Shown here one piece after another: positions 1 to 9,383 of a DNA stretch of 64,000 bases. The stretch is from assembly GCA_016718845.1 (NCBI GenBank), contig JADKCK010000037.1, positions 1-64,000 on the forward strand, in the 5' to 3' direction. Position numbers and translations under genes: made by a program. The number at the start of each line of letters is the position of its first letter. Positions within the stretch are counted from its first letter, which is position 1. The DNA comes from Sphingobacteriales bacterium (GTDB lineage: Bacteria > Bacteroidota > Bacteroidia > Chitinophagales > UBA2359). The notes under the pieces were generated by a model. That model saw only the letters and a list, made by a program, of their open reading frames with translations, made no database searches and was not told the origin of the DNA.

Positions 1-150
1 CAAACTATCTCAACAAAGCAAAAATAAGTTCGGTGGCTAAACGAAGTAAAAAATGAAGCAAAAGGTATAAAATGCAGCTAAAAATTATTTAGGCAGATAA
101 AAAATAACACTTATTTTTAGCAAAAACAAAAAAAGTACCTTGGCTTATTG

Positions 151-158
151 TACCTTTG
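151..158 (+). promoter_or_regulatory. Candidate -7 box (TACCTTTG) upstream of wbqC-like gene
   Basis: TACCTTTG fits the Bacteroidota -7 consensus TAnnTTTG, but no TTTG stands 19 bp upstream, so only half of the promoter is recognisable. It lies 86 bp before the likely ATG at 245. The rest of 1-244 is A/T-rich and holds no other feature I can support. Confidence 0.4.
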
Positions 159-244
159 CATCATCAAAAATAAAAAAGTACTTATTTGTCAATGATGCTA
201 AAAATAAAAGGTATCATCAATTAATCCAAAACTAATTAACTACC

Positions 245-900
245 ATGACCAATAACAACACCCTTTAATAGAGTTACAATATATAGGCTCGATTGAATAT
301 TATGCACAACTGTTGCACTACCCCAACATCATCATCGAGCAACACGAACATTTTGAACGCTCTACTTTGCGCAACCGCACCTACATTGCCACCTCGAACA
401 ATGTGTTTGCCCTTGCCGTACCCCTCGAACACGGACGACAGCAGCGCTGCTCAGTAAAAAATGTGCGCATATCGTACAGCTACGCATGGCAGCGTCAACA
501 ATGGCATAGTTTAGAGGCAGCCTTTATAGGTCGTCGCCCTTTTTGAGTATTTCGAAGATTATTTCAAGCCTTTTTACGAAAAAACTACACCTTTTTGTGG
601 GATTATAACCACGATTTGTTGCAAACCATTTTGCGCATCATGCAATTAAAACTAAACATTAACTACACCACCGAGTACCACAAAGATTATGCGTTAATAG
701 ACCCACAAACGGTAGATTATCGCTCAAAATGTTACTCAAAAATTCCGTATCAAAATCTAAACACTGCCTATACGCCCCCCATCTACCACCAAGTATTTAC
801 CGACATTTATCCCTTTACGCCCAATCTTAGTATCGTAGATTTGTTGTTTAATACCGGTACAGATGCCGTTGGCTTACTGAAACAAAGTGTGAAAGGGTAG
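245..900 (+). CDS. WbqC-like family protein, three frameshifts
   Basis: The reading frames join into one protein of about 218 residues typical of the WbqC-like family: an N-terminal LQYIGSIEYYAQL segment, then IIIEQHEHFERST and RNRTYIA, then a C-terminal TDIYPF...LSIVDLLFNTG. Family members often sit near glycan or secretion genes and their reaction is not established. The start is ATG 245. To keep one frame a T must be added in the T run at 263-265, one removed at 540-544 and one added at 592-596. All three events are in T homopolymers, which points to sequencing error more than decay, though an inactive gene cannot be excluded. A hairpin terminator follows and the next gene converges from the other strand. 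Confidence 0.75.
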
Positions 901-980
901 GAGAGGAGCAACAGGAAAGCGGAGGAACAAGAAACAAAAAATAGTTGATTAGATGTAACACCTTATTTAGTTGACAAGCA

Positions 981-1019
981 AAATCCCGCAAAACTTTGGT
1001 AGTTTTACGGGATTTTTGT
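981..1019. terminator. Bidirectional hairpin terminator
   Basis: A 14-bp stem (981-994 with 1002-1015, one mismatch, 7-nt loop) is flanked by A and T runs. It lies between the converging wbqC-like and flotillin genes and can serve both. Confidence 0.7.
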
Positions 1020-1077
1020 TTAATCAAGGCTATTTGGGGCAATAATTCCTGTCGGCTGTCTATCCTCAAACAGTTAA

Positions 1078-3009
1078 TTATTTACCTTTGTCGTTGTTGA
1101 TGGTGCTATCGTTTTCTTTTTTGCCGCTTAAAATCTCAATCATTTTAAGCCCCATTAAGCCAGCCACGCCTCCTTGTTCGGAGTTGCCGCCGCTGATAAG
1201 TACCTCGGGGATAATTTTGATGTTGCCTTTCGAAATTTCTTCGATTACTTTTAGGCGAGTGAAAGAGTCGCTACCCAAAGCAGAAACGGCTAATTCGTAA
1301 GCTTCGGCAGTTGATTTACCGATGTCTAAAATCTTAGACGCTTCGGCTTTACCGGTTACTTCTATTCGTTCAGCTTCGGCTTGTGCGCGTAGTTTCACCG
1401 ATTCGGCATCGGCTTGCGCCCTCATTTTAATAGCCTCCGATTCGGCTTGTGCGCGCACCTTTAAGGCTTGCGATTCGGCGTCTACTTTTAGTTTTATGCT
1501 GCTTGCTTCGCCCTGTGTGCGTTTTACTTCGGCATCGGCGGTGCGGTCGGCAATTTCAACGCTTTGTTGGGCTTTCACAATTTCTTTTTGCATATCGGCA
1601 ATGGCGGTTTCTTTTTCCATGCCTTGTCGTTGTTCTTGTGCTTTTTGTTGCGTTTCGAAGGTAAATTTTTGTTCTTCGGCAATTTTACGGTCGGTAAGGG
1701 TTTTCATCAACGATTCGGGAGGGGTGATGTCGCCAATAAGGGTATCAACGGCGTTTACATTATACTCTTCGAGTACCTTGCGAATATGGTTTTTGGCAGA
1801 TTCTTGTCGTTCTTTACGGGCGCCTAAAAAGGCAATTACATCGCTGTCTTGTGCCGAGTTACGGAAATAATTACCAATAGTAGGTTCAAGTACCTGCGAC
1901 ACAAGGTTGTTCATGTTGCCAAATCGGGCAATAACTTTGGGTGCTTCGTTAGAGGGTACATGAATAATTTGCGACACATCGAGGTTAAACGGGAAACCAT
2001 CTTTTGACCTAACGGTTATGGTAGATAAGTGTTTGTCGAGTTGATGCGACTCGGTGCGTGCCGATGCCCAGTTAAGTACCAAGTTGGTAGTTGGTACTAA
2101 CTCTACGCGCATCGTAAATTTGTTGATGGGGTATTTGCCGGGTCCAAGCGGCTCGTTCCAAACGCCTTTTTCGCCTTTGTTTACAATGTTGCCATGTCTA
2201 AAATCAACGCCCGATGTATCTTGCCCTTCATCGCCAAAGAAAGAAATAACTACACCTACGTTACCAATAGGTATTTCGGTCATGTAGGTTTCTTCTACCT
2301 GCACTGCCCAGGGGTTTAGGTTGTAGCTACCCGCTAAAATTACCTGCGATTGCAAACCCTTAAAACCACCTTTATCTAAAAAAGCGTCCATGTCCTGAAA
2401 GCTATTATGACCCGCAACTACTCTGCCTGCAATTTGCCCTGCTGCGATAGGTTCGCCATCGAGGGTGGTGATAATGCCCACCATGTTGTCGTGAATTTGG
2501 GTCATGCCTACCATTGTAACATCAAACAAAAAGGTGTTGATACGATACGAGCCTGCGGTGATGTAGTTAGATTGTCTACCTTTTTGTCCGCCGTTTTGTA
2601 AAAAAGCTTCGGCATCTTGGTAGTTATCCGATACTACTTTGCGTGCCAAGATGTGTCCAGTTGGTATCTCTCTGCCGTCTTTTGCCATTACTAAACCAAT
2701 CATACCTTGCTCTACAATAGTAAAAGGTTGCATGGTAATGTCGTATTGCCAAAACCACATACCAAAGTAAAGCCCTGGTGCAAGGGTGTTAGCCTGATAA
2801 CCTGCCTCGCCTTTGGTAGCAATAATTTTGCCGTTGGGTAACTCTTTGTTATCGCCAAACAACACAAATTTTTTGGTTACTAAACCCAATCTGTCTTCGG
2901 GTACGATGACCATGCCAAAGAAAACGCGTAAGATAAATTTGTACGAGATAAGCGCTATTAGTATTAGCGGTATCCAGCCATAAGTTAAAAGAATGGAAAT
3001 GGGATCCAT
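1078..3009 (-). CDS. Flotillin/SPFH-domain membrane protein
   Basis: A 643-residue protein with one N-terminal hydrophobic segment (about residues 5-30), an SPFH/band-7 region in the middle (around the IPIGNVGVVISFFG segment) and a long Ala/Glu/Arg-rich coiled coil made of repeats such as MRAQADAESVKLRAQAEAE, ending in a flotillin-like region (ASKILDIGKSTAEAYELAV). Flotillins scaffold ordered membrane microdomains; the bacterial client proteins here are unknown. I start it at the ATG at 3009 (MDPISILL) because the upstream in-frame ATG at 3057 adds a polar stretch in front of the membrane segment. It is divergent from ptuA, sharing a 141-bp spacer. It is longer than a typical ~500-residue flotillin because of duplicated N-terminal sequence: motifs of the kind GEAGYQANTLAPGLY, GRQSNYITAGSYRIN and GLQSQVILAGSYNLN recur. 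Confidence 0.85.
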   Translation of the reverse strand: MDPISILLTYGWIPLILIALISYKFILRVFFGMVIVPEDRLGLVTKKFVLFGDNKELPNGKIIATKGEAGYQANTLAPGLYFGMWFWQYDITMQPFTIVEQGMIGLVMAKDGREIPTGHILARKVVSDNYQDAEAFLQNGGQKGRQSNYITAGSYRINTFLFDVTMVGMTQIHDNMVGIITTLDGEPIAAGQIAGRVVAGHNSFQDMDAFLDKGGFKGLQSQVILAGSYNLNPWAVQVEETYMTEIPIGNVGVVISFFGDEGQDTSGVDFRHGNIVNKGEKGVWNEPLGPGKYPINKFTMRVELVPTTNLVLNWASARTESHQLDKHLSTITVRSKDGFPFNLDVSQIIHVPSNEAPKVIARFGNMNNLVSQVLEPTIGNYFRNSAQDSDVIAFLGARKERQESAKNHIRKVLEEYNVNAVDTLIGDITPPESLMKTLTDRKIAEEQKFTFETQQKAQEQRQGMEKETAIADMQKEIVKAQQSVEIADRTADAEVKRTQGEASSIKLKVDAESQALKVRAQAESEAIKMRAQADAESVKLRAQAEAERIEVTGKAEASKILDIGKSTAEAYELAVSALGSDSFTRLKVIEEISKGNIKIIPEVLISGGNSEQGGVAGLMGLKMIEILSGKKENDSTINNDKGK

Positions 3010-3105
3010 GATGAAATGAATTTTTAAAAGTGAATTGTGCTGCACATAAGTATACAACTATTTGGCACAAAATAAAGTTCCAATAAAACGCAATTTTGTA
3101 ATAAT

Positions 3106-3136
3106 TTTGTAAATTACCCAAAAAAGCGTACTTTTG
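3106..3136 (+). promoter_or_regulatory. Full Bacteroidota promoter for ptuAB
   Basis: TTTG at 3106-3109, an exact 19-bp spacer, and TACTTTTG at 3129-3136 match the -33/-7 consensus. Transcription would start about 3142, only some 8 nt before the ATG at 3151, leaving almost no 5' leader. It is the only site in the window where I found both boxes at exact spacing. Confidence 0.75.
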
Positions 3137-3150
3137 CGGAAAAATAAGCC

Positions 3151-4440
3151 ATGAAAATCCAATCTATTGATTTGCTCAACTATAGGGCGTTTGAGAAATT
3201 ACACATCACTTTTCCAGAAACCAATGTAGCTGTTTTTGTTGGCGAAAACGGAAAGGGCAAATCATCGGTTTTAGATGCTATTGCGGTGTTGCTTAGTCAG
3301 TTAGTGGTGGCGTTCCATGATAGTTTTTCGATAAAAGCTAATAGTAAAGAAATGCCCCAACTATTAGATACAGACATACGCTTACATCAAAACACAACAA
3401 CGCTAAGTATTAATGTAACGGACAATAACAAACAGTATGATTGGGAAATAAGTAAACATAGCTTACTAAATGCCAAATTAAATGATGATGCAAATTTGCC
3501 AACCGATAGGCTTTTTAGGTTAGGCAAAAATTATCCTGTATTAACTTATTACAACACTAACAGAAAATACCTGAAAGATAAAACAACTTTTACAGAATCT
3601 GTATCGATGTATCGTTTCTCACCAGTTTTGCTGTATCGCAATGCTTTAAAATCAAACATTGATGCTTTCGATGATTTTGTGAACTGGTTTCGGTTGAAAG
3701 AGGACAGAGAAAACGAACAAATACGCCGTGAAAAGAATTTTGATTTGCTGAACCCCGAATTAGAAGTAATCCGAAAAACCATTGAAATTTTTTTTCGTAA
3801 CCTACACAATGCCGACTATAGCAAATTGCGCATCGAGCGTTATTATCAGGGACAAGTAGATTTAAGAAACAGCCAATTAATGGTGACAAAAAACGGATTA
3901 GATTTTGAAGTAGCCCAACTATCCGACGGCGAAAAAGTGTTGATGCTAATGGTTTGTGATATTGCAAGGCGTTTGGCTATCGCAAACGAACATGCTAATG
4001 ATACTTCGCTAAACGATGGCATTGTGTTGATTGATGAAATTGAATTGCATTTACACCCGCGCTGGCAACGACAAATTATATCGGCACTGCGCAACACTTT
4101 CCCTAACATTCAGTTTATCATCACCACGCACTCGCCCCAAGTGTTAAGCGAAATTAAACAAAACGAACTATTTATTTTGGCAGATAACCAAGTGTATCAA
4201 CCATCTACCAACCCAATTGGCAGAGATACAAATGCTATTTTGGAAGAAATAATGGGTACAAGTAAACGCCCCCAAGTGATAGAAGACCTATCGGAGCAAT
4301 ATTTTTCGTTTATCAACCAACAATTATGGGCAGATGCCGAAAACACTAAACGCCAATTATTGGCAATATTAGATGCAACCGACCCTATATTTGCTCGAGC
4401 CGAAGCACTTATCAGTCGCAAAAAAATGTTGACAAGATGA
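3151..4440 (+). CDS. ptuA: AAA/ABC-type ATPase of a Septu-like defence pair (PtuA)
   Basis: A 429-residue SMC/RecF-like ATPase: Walker A GENGKGKSS at 31-39, an ABC-signature-like LSDGEK at 257-262, and Walker B VLIDEIE at 292-298 followed by LHLHPRWQR, the layout of OLD/PtuA-type ATPases, with a late TTHSPQVL switch segment. PtuA assembles with the HNH nuclease PtuB and holds it in check until phage infection. The stop overlaps the ptuB start (ATGA), so the two are translationally coupled. No reverse transcriptase or TOPRIM domain is seen, which argues for stand-alone Septu over retron Ec78 or Gabija. The family call is strong from the partner gene; the defence role here is inferred. Confidence 0.85.
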   Translation: MKIQSIDLLNYRAFEKLHITFPETNVAVFVGENGKGKSSVLDAIAVLLSQLVVAFHDSFSIKANSKEMPQLLDTDIRLHQNTTTLSINVTDNNKQYDWEISKHSLLNAKLNDDANLPTDRLFRLGKNYPVLTYYNTNRKYLKDKTTFTESVSMYRFSPVLLYRNALKSNIDAFDDFVNWFRLKEDRENEQIRREKNFDLLNPELEVIRKTIEIFFRNLHNADYSKLRIERYYQGQVDLRNSQLMVTKNGLDFEVAQLSDGEKVLMLMVCDIARRLAIANEHANDTSLNDGIVLIDEIELHLHPRWQRQIISALRNTFPNIQFIITTHSPQVLSEIKQNELFILADNQVYQPSTNPIGRDTNAILEEIMGTSKRPQVIEDLSEQYFSFINQQLWADAENTKRQLLAILDATDPIFARAEALISRKKMLTR

Positions 4441-5169
4441 AGTATATCGTAAAAAACTACCCAGAGCCAGCCACTTTTACGGCATGGAAACAACGCAAAA
4501 AATTAACCAAAAACGATTTACTACGAAAAACGCGCTTACAAAAAGAGCAAGGCGAAATTTGGAAAACATTCACAAAATCGAAAGAAAAAAACAACCTTAA
4601 AGAATCGTTGCTCAACGAACAGGGTTTTTTGTGTTGCTACTGCCAACAACAACTACACCTAAACGAAAACACCCAAATAGAACATTTAGCGCCTCGTGGT
4701 GTAGATGCCCTAAAAATGCTTGACTACGATAACCTACTTGCAGCCTGCAATGGGGGGCAGCCCGAACGCGAACAACGCAAAGGGTAATGCTATTGAGCGT
4801 CAACCCAAATACTGTGGACATGCCAAAGCCAATTACATTTTAGCAATTACTCCTTTAGACAAGGATTGTGAAACCCATTTTTACTACGAAATTCAAGACG
4901 ACACGGGTAGTATACTTGACGTTAAAGTGTGGATAAGAAGCAGTAGCACAGAAGGTAAAGATGCCATTGACAAACTAAACCTAAATACCCCAAAATTGCT
5001 TGCTTTACGAGGACAAGCTATTGCCGCATGGATTTATGATGAACAACAAATCTATATCAGCCCGCAAGAAGCCCAGCAAATATTAACACAAATCAACCAC
5101 ACTAATCACAAACCATTTGTGCCTTTTTGCGCCGTACTCCAATCAATATTGCAATGGCTTAGTCAATAA
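4437..5169 (+). CDS. ptuB: HNH endonuclease of a Septu-like pair (PtuB), one frameshift
   Basis: Begins MKYIVKNYPEPATFTAWK, the characteristic start of the TIGR02646 retron/Septu HNH family. Cysteines CCYC at 66-69, IEHLAPR (His83) and DYDNLLAACNGG give the HNH/zinc arrangement; NLLAAC..N continues in the next frame as GSPNANNAKGN...CGHAKANY. The frame breaks at the G6 run 4752-4757; removing one G gives a continuous protein of about 243 residues. As read, the product would stop at 4787, just after the HNH core. In Septu, PtuB is the effector that cleaves nucleic acid once PtuA is triggered. The break may be a sequencing error, or a real homopolymer switch that silences a toxic nuclease. Confidence 0.82.
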
Positions 5170-5179
5170 CATTCGCATC

Positions 5180-5283
5180 TTTTACCCACCCCTGCCCCTC
5201 CAAAGAGGGGAATTTATTTACCATTTACTTTTACCCACCCCTGCCCCTCCCAAGAGGGAATTTATTTACAATTTACCATTTAC
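5180..5283. repeat. Two tandem copies of a C-rich palindromic repeat
   Basis: Two copies of about 50 bp, each holding ACCCACCCCTGCCCCTCC, an A-rich loop, GAGGG and a TTTATTTACCATTTAC tail. Each can fold by pairing CCCCTC with GAGGGG. The same family appears at 19409, 37863, 42355 and 49139. It fills the ptuB-cysteine synthase gap and may act as terminator for ptuAB. Confidence 0.7.
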
Positions 5284-5293
5284 AATTAAAAAA

Positions 5294-6268
5294 GTGTATT
5301 ACAACAACATCTTACAAACCATTGGCAACACGCCACTTGTTAAACTTAACAACATTACCAAAGACATACCCGCTACCATATTAGCCAAAGTAGAGTTTTT
5401 TAACCCGGGCAACTCTATAAAAGACCGCATGGCACTAAAAATGTTAGAGGTAGCCGAGCAAGAAGGACGCATAAAACCGGGCGGCACTATCATCGAATGC
5501 ACATCGGGCAATACAGGTATGGGCTTGGCATTGGCGGCTATCATAAAAGGCTACAAATGTGTGTTTACCACCACCGATAAACAATCGAAAGAAAAAATGG
5601 ACATTTTGCGCGCCGTAGGTGCCGAAGTACACATCTGCCCCACCAACGTAGAACCCGACGACCCCCGCTCGTATTACTCGGTGGCACGCCGCTTGGCAGC
5701 CGAAATACCCAACTCGTTGCACCTAAACCAATACGACAACTTAGCCAACCGACAAGCCCACTACGAAACAACAGGTCCCGAAATTTGGCAACAAACCGAA
5801 GGCAAAATAACCCATTTGGTAGTAGCCACAGGTACGGGCGGAACCATAACCGGCACAGCTATGTACCTAAAAGAGAAAAACCCAAACATTAAAGTGTGGG
5901 CTATTGATGTGTTTGGCTCGTTGCTAAAAAAATACCACGAAACAGGCGAGTTAGATATGTCGCAGGTACATGCCTACGTAACCGAAGGTATTGGCGAAGA
6001 TTTTGTACCCGAAAATTACGACTTTTCGCTGATTGATAAATTTGAACAAGTAACCGACAAAGACGGAGCCGTAATGGCTAGGCGTATTGCCAAAGAAGAA
6101 GGTATCTTTGTGGGCTACTCGGCAGGTACCGCCCTGCAAGGTATTATGCAACTTAAAGACGAACTAAAAGAAGGCGATGTAGTAGTAGTTGTTTTTCACG
6201 ACCACGGCAGCCGCTACATAGGCAAAATTTACAACGACGACTGGATGCGCGAAAAAGGTTCAACTTAA
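5294..6268 (+). CDS. Cysteine synthase/cystathionine beta-synthase family
   Basis: A fold-type II PLP enzyme of 324 residues. The PLP lysine is K43 in NSIKDR, the phosphate-binding loop SGNTG is at 71-75 and a second glycine loop VATGTGGTITG follows. The long C-terminal CBS domains of human cystathionine beta-synthase are missing, so it covers the catalytic core only. It would make cysteine from O-acetylserine and sulfide, or cystathionine from serine and homocysteine; sequence alone does not decide. I start at GTG 5294, which gives MYYNNILQTIGNTPL, the conserved beginning; the only upstream ATG (5117) lies inside ptuB and adds translated repeat sequence. It stands apart from ptuAB behind two palindromic repeats and is probably transcribed on its own. 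Confidence 0.85.
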   Translation: MYYNNILQTIGNTPLVKLNNITKDIPATILAKVEFFNPGNSIKDRMALKMLEVAEQEGRIKPGGTIIECTSGNTGMGLALAAIIKGYKCVFTTTDKQSKEKMDILRAVGAEVHICPTNVEPDDPRSYYSVARRLAAEIPNSLHLNQYDNLANRQAHYETTGPEIWQQTEGKITHLVVATGTGGTITGTAMYLKEKNPNIKVWAIDVFGSLLKKYHETGELDMSQVHAYVTEGIGEDFVPENYDFSLIDKFEQVTDKDGAVMARRIAKEEGIFVGYSAGTALQGIMQLKDELKEGDVVVVVFHDHGSRYIGKIYNDDWMREKGST

Positions 6269-6569
6269 TACGGGATAAATAAAAGCAACCGGGAGTTGGG
6301 CTATCAACAAATACCGAATACCACAATTGACATTGATTGAATACCCGACAATATTAGTTTGTGACTTATATGGGGTAAACTCAAAAAATTTTACCACAGA
6401 TGATTTGACTAACTACTAAGCAACCAACCAAAAAAAACATAGCCCCTATTAATGTGTATTGACTTATTTGGGGTCAGCTATTCTCTGTGTCTTTGTTGTA
6501 AAACACGGTTTAAAAGAAGAAATAACAATTAGCAACTAAAACAATTCATCAATCATCATTCATAAAATT
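6269..6569. other. Intergenic spacer with repeat remnants
   Basis: No gene seen. It holds ACCCGACAATATTA at 6343-6356, identical to the end of the element at 32651-32843; two copies of a TTATnTGGGGT phrase; and, near 6481, the TTCTCTGTGTCT phrase of a repeat also present near 23215, 27825 and 50460. Confidence 0.5.
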
Positions 6570-9275
6570 ATGCACCAAAAACATTTACTCCTCTCATTCG
6601 TGCTATTGTTTTTTGCCTCGCTAAATAGCTTGGGGCAAGCCCTAACTATTAGGGGCACTGTCACCGACGGCTCGACGGGGCAACCGCTGATAAGCGTTAG
6701 TATTGGCTTAAAAGGAACCGAAAAAGGTACTTTTACCGACATGGACGGTAAATACCAAATTAAGGTACCCGATGCAAATGCCGTTTTAATTTTTTCGATG
6801 TTGGGCTACGAAAAACTCGAAAAACCGGTTAATAACCTAACTACCGTTGATGTAGAACTTAAATCGAGCTGGATGGAGCTAAACGATGTGGTTATTGTAG
6901 GTAGCCGCAACCTTAGCCGCACCCGCCTCGAAACGCCCGTGCCTATTGATGTAATTGACATTAGAGCATTGCAAAAAAACACTGCTCAAACCGATATTAG
7001 TCAATTGCTAACCAATACCGCACCCGCTTTTACCTCTAATCGCCAATCGGCATCGGATGGTACCGAACACATAGACCCCGCCGTTTTGCGCGGTTTAGGA
7101 CCCGACCAAACATTGGTGCTTATTAACAGCAAACGCCGACACACCACCTCTTTGGTTAATAATCAATCAACATTGGGCAATGGCTCGGTAGGTACCGACT
7201 TTAGCGCCATACCCATGACCGCCATTGACCGTATCGAGATTTTGCGCGATGGGGCATCGGCACAATATGGCTCAGATGCTATTGCAGGGGTAGTAAACTT
7301 GGTGCTGCGCAAAGACAGAGGTTTTAATGCCAATGTTGCAGGGGGTATCAGCGACCGAAACGACGGAGCATTGACCCAACTTGGTTTGTATTACGGTTTT
7401 AACGTAGGGCAAAAAGGTGGCTTTTTAAGCCTAACCGCCGAAGGTTTGTTGCGCAATAAAACTAATCGCACTCAAAATCACGACCTAATCATTTTCGACC
7501 AATCGGCATTAGGCAACTATTTCGCCTACGATTTTACCGAAAATCCCGATGCCTCGCGCGCCTACGACGACAGTGTATTGGTTGCTAACGACTTAACCCG
7601 AGACGACTTTAATTTTCAGGTAGGCGATGCCCGTATTAAAAACGGAGCCGCATTTTATAACTTTACACTGCCTTTAAACGAAAAAAGCCTTATCCTATAC
7701 TCCTTTGGTGGCTTAAACCTTCGTCGAGGTACAGGCTACGGCTTCCGCCGATTGCCCAGCGAGTACGAAAACAATGTGCCTCAAATATTCCCGTTTGGAT
7801 TTCAACCCGAGCTTGCCTCAAAAATATTAGATGGCTCAAGCGCACTTGGCTTGCGTTGGGCATTGGGCAAATGGAACTTTGACCTAAGTAATACCTTTGG
7901 TACCAACAAATTTGACTATACCGTTAACAACAGCGTTAATGCTACTATGGATACCCTAAGCCCTACATCGTTTGAAGCAGGCGGACACCAATTTTCGCAA
8001 AACACCACCAACTTCGATGTGTCGAAAAAATATGCCGACATATTGGCAGGTGTTAACGTGGCTTTAGGTGCCGAGTATAGACTAGAAAACTACAAAATAC
8101 GCGAAGGCGACCCCCAATCGTATGCCCGATACGAGATAGCCCCCGATAAAACACCCGGTGCACAATCGTTTCCGGGTTTTTCGCCCAATAATGCCGTAGA
8201 TGAAAGCCGCTCAAATGCAGCCGGATACCTAGACCTAGAAATAGACTTTACCAAAAGCTTTATGATTGGCGGAGCCATGAGATACGAAAACTACAGCGAC
8301 TTTGGCAATACCTTTAACTACAAAGCTGCCTCGCGATTAAATGTTACCAAATGGCTTAGTTTGCGTGGCTCGGTAAGTACAGGTTTTAGGGCTCCGTCGT
8401 TGCACCAACAGTTTTTTAATACCGTCATCACCGATTTTGTAGATGGTATTCCGCTTCAAGCAGGTATTTTCCGTAACGACAGCGAGGTAGCCAAACTATT
8501 AGGCATACCCAAACTAACCGAAGAGAAATCGCGCAACTTTGGCGTAGGTATTACCCTTAGCCCAGCTAAAAACTTTAGCATATCTGTTGATGCTTACCGC
8601 GTACTTGTAGACGACCGTATTGTGCTAACCGGCGATTTGGGCTACAGCCCATACGGCGACCCCATACCCGAAGTGCAAGCTATTTTTAATAATGTAGGAG
8701 CCAACAGCGGACGCTTTTTTGTGAACGGCGTAAATACACAAACCGACGGACTAGATATTGTAGCCACCTACAACGTATTGTTGAACGAAAGTAGCAAACT
8801 AGATTTTTCGTTGGCAGCTAACCTAAACAAAACCCAAGTAGTAGGCGGCATACAAAACATACCTACTATATTAAATCAACAACAAGAAACCTATTTCTAC
8901 GAAACTTATTTTAGCTCCAAAGAACGTAGCTTAATAGAAACAAACGCTCCGCGCAGCAAAGTTAATTTTACCATTAACTACAACCTAAATAAATTGTCGG
9001 TGATGTTGCGCAATATTTATTGGGGAGAAGTAACCCGCGACGAATTTCCGTTTGGAACAACACAACTCCACAAAGGCAAAGTTACTACCGACTTATCTTT
9101 GGGCTACGACATCATCAAACAACTAAACTTATCGGTGGGTGTAAATAATTTACTTGATAAGTTCCCCGACCAACAAGTGTACGAAAATAGTTACTTTGGT
9201 GTGTTTAAATATGCACCCGTGCAAATGGGTACAATGGGGCGTTTTTACTTTGCCCGCTTAACCCTTAAACTGTAA
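6570..9275 (+). CDS. TonB-dependent outer-membrane receptor
   Basis: A 901-residue receptor with, in order: a signal peptide cut near residue 22 (LNSLGQA); a carboxypeptidase-regulatory-like domain (IRGTVTDGSTGQPL...GTFTDMDGKY...FSMLGYE, about 25-100); a plug domain (VVIVGSR...DPAVLRGLGPDQTLVLINSKRRH...IDRIEILRDGASAQYGSDAIAGVVNL); and a beta-barrel ending in an aromatic-rich strand (YFARLTLKL). It would import a ligand across the outer membrane using TonB-ExbBD energy. No SusD partner lies next to it, so it is less likely to belong to a classic polysaccharide locus; siderophore, heme or vitamin uptake are possible but undetermined. A perfect 16-bp hairpin terminator follows. Confidence 0.9.
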   Translation: MHQKHLLLSFVLLFFASLNSLGQALTIRGTVTDGSTGQPLISVSIGLKGTEKGTFTDMDGKYQIKVPDANAVLIFSMLGYEKLEKPVNNLTTVDVELKSSWMELNDVVIVGSRNLSRTRLETPVPIDVIDIRALQKNTAQTDISQLLTNTAPAFTSNRQSASDGTEHIDPAVLRGLGPDQTLVLINSKRRHTTSLVNNQSTLGNGSVGTDFSAIPMTAIDRIEILRDGASAQYGSDAIAGVVNLVLRKDRGFNANVAGGISDRNDGALTQLGLYYGFNVGQKGGFLSLTAEGLLRNKTNRTQNHDLIIFDQSALGNYFAYDFTENPDASRAYDDSVLVANDLTRDDFNFQVGDARIKNGAAFYNFTLPLNEKSLILYSFGGLNLRRGTGYGFRRLPSEYENNVPQIFPFGFQPELASKILDGSSALGLRWALGKWNFDLSNTFGTNKFDYTVNNSVNATMDTLSPTSFEAGGHQFSQNTTNFDVSKKYADILAGVNVALGAEYRLENYKIREGDPQSYARYEIAPDKTPGAQSFPGFSPNNAVDESRSNAAGYLDLEIDFTKSFMIGGAMRYENYSDFGNTFNYKAASRLNVTKWLSLRGSVSTGFRAPSLHQQFFNTVITDFVDGIPLQAGIFRNDSEVAKLLGIPKLTEEKSRNFGVGITLSPAKNFSISVDAYRVLVDDRIVLTGDLGYSPYGDPIPEVQAIFNNVGANSGRFFVNGVNTQTDGLDIVATYNVLLNESSKLDFSLAANLNKTQVVGGIQNIPTILNQQQETYFYETYFSSKERSLIETNAPRSKVNFTINYNLNKLSVMLRNIYWGEVTRDEFPFGTTQLHKGKVTTDLSLGYDIIKQLNLSVGVNNLLDKFPDQQVYENSYFGVFKYAPVQMGTMGRFYFARLTLKL

Positions 9276-9327
9276 TAGGGTTTAAGCGCTACTACCTATA
9301 CAACCTAACAACACAAAAACTAAAAAC

Positions 9328-9369
9328 GCAATGGGCTTAAAGATACTATCTCTTTAAGCCCATTGCATT
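9328..9369. terminator. Perfect 16-bp bidirectional terminator
   Basis: 9328-9343 pairs perfectly with 9351-9366 around a 7-nt loop, with A-rich and T-rich flanks. It separates the TonB receptor from the converging lipoprotein gene. Confidence 0.8.
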
Positions 9370-9383
9370 TTGTTTACAAGGCA

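Noticed and set aside
848..1069. 73-residue minus-strand ORF
   Set aside because: Overlaps the wbqC-like gene end and a terminator hairpin; no start signal.
1322..1870. 182-residue ORF antisense to the flotillin coiled coil
   Set aside because: It mirrors the Ala/Glu-rich repeat codons of a clear gene and has no family character.
3057..5300. Retron (reverse transcriptase plus msr/msd) with ptuAB
   Set aside because: No reverse transcriptase is encoded on either side within reach of the pair.
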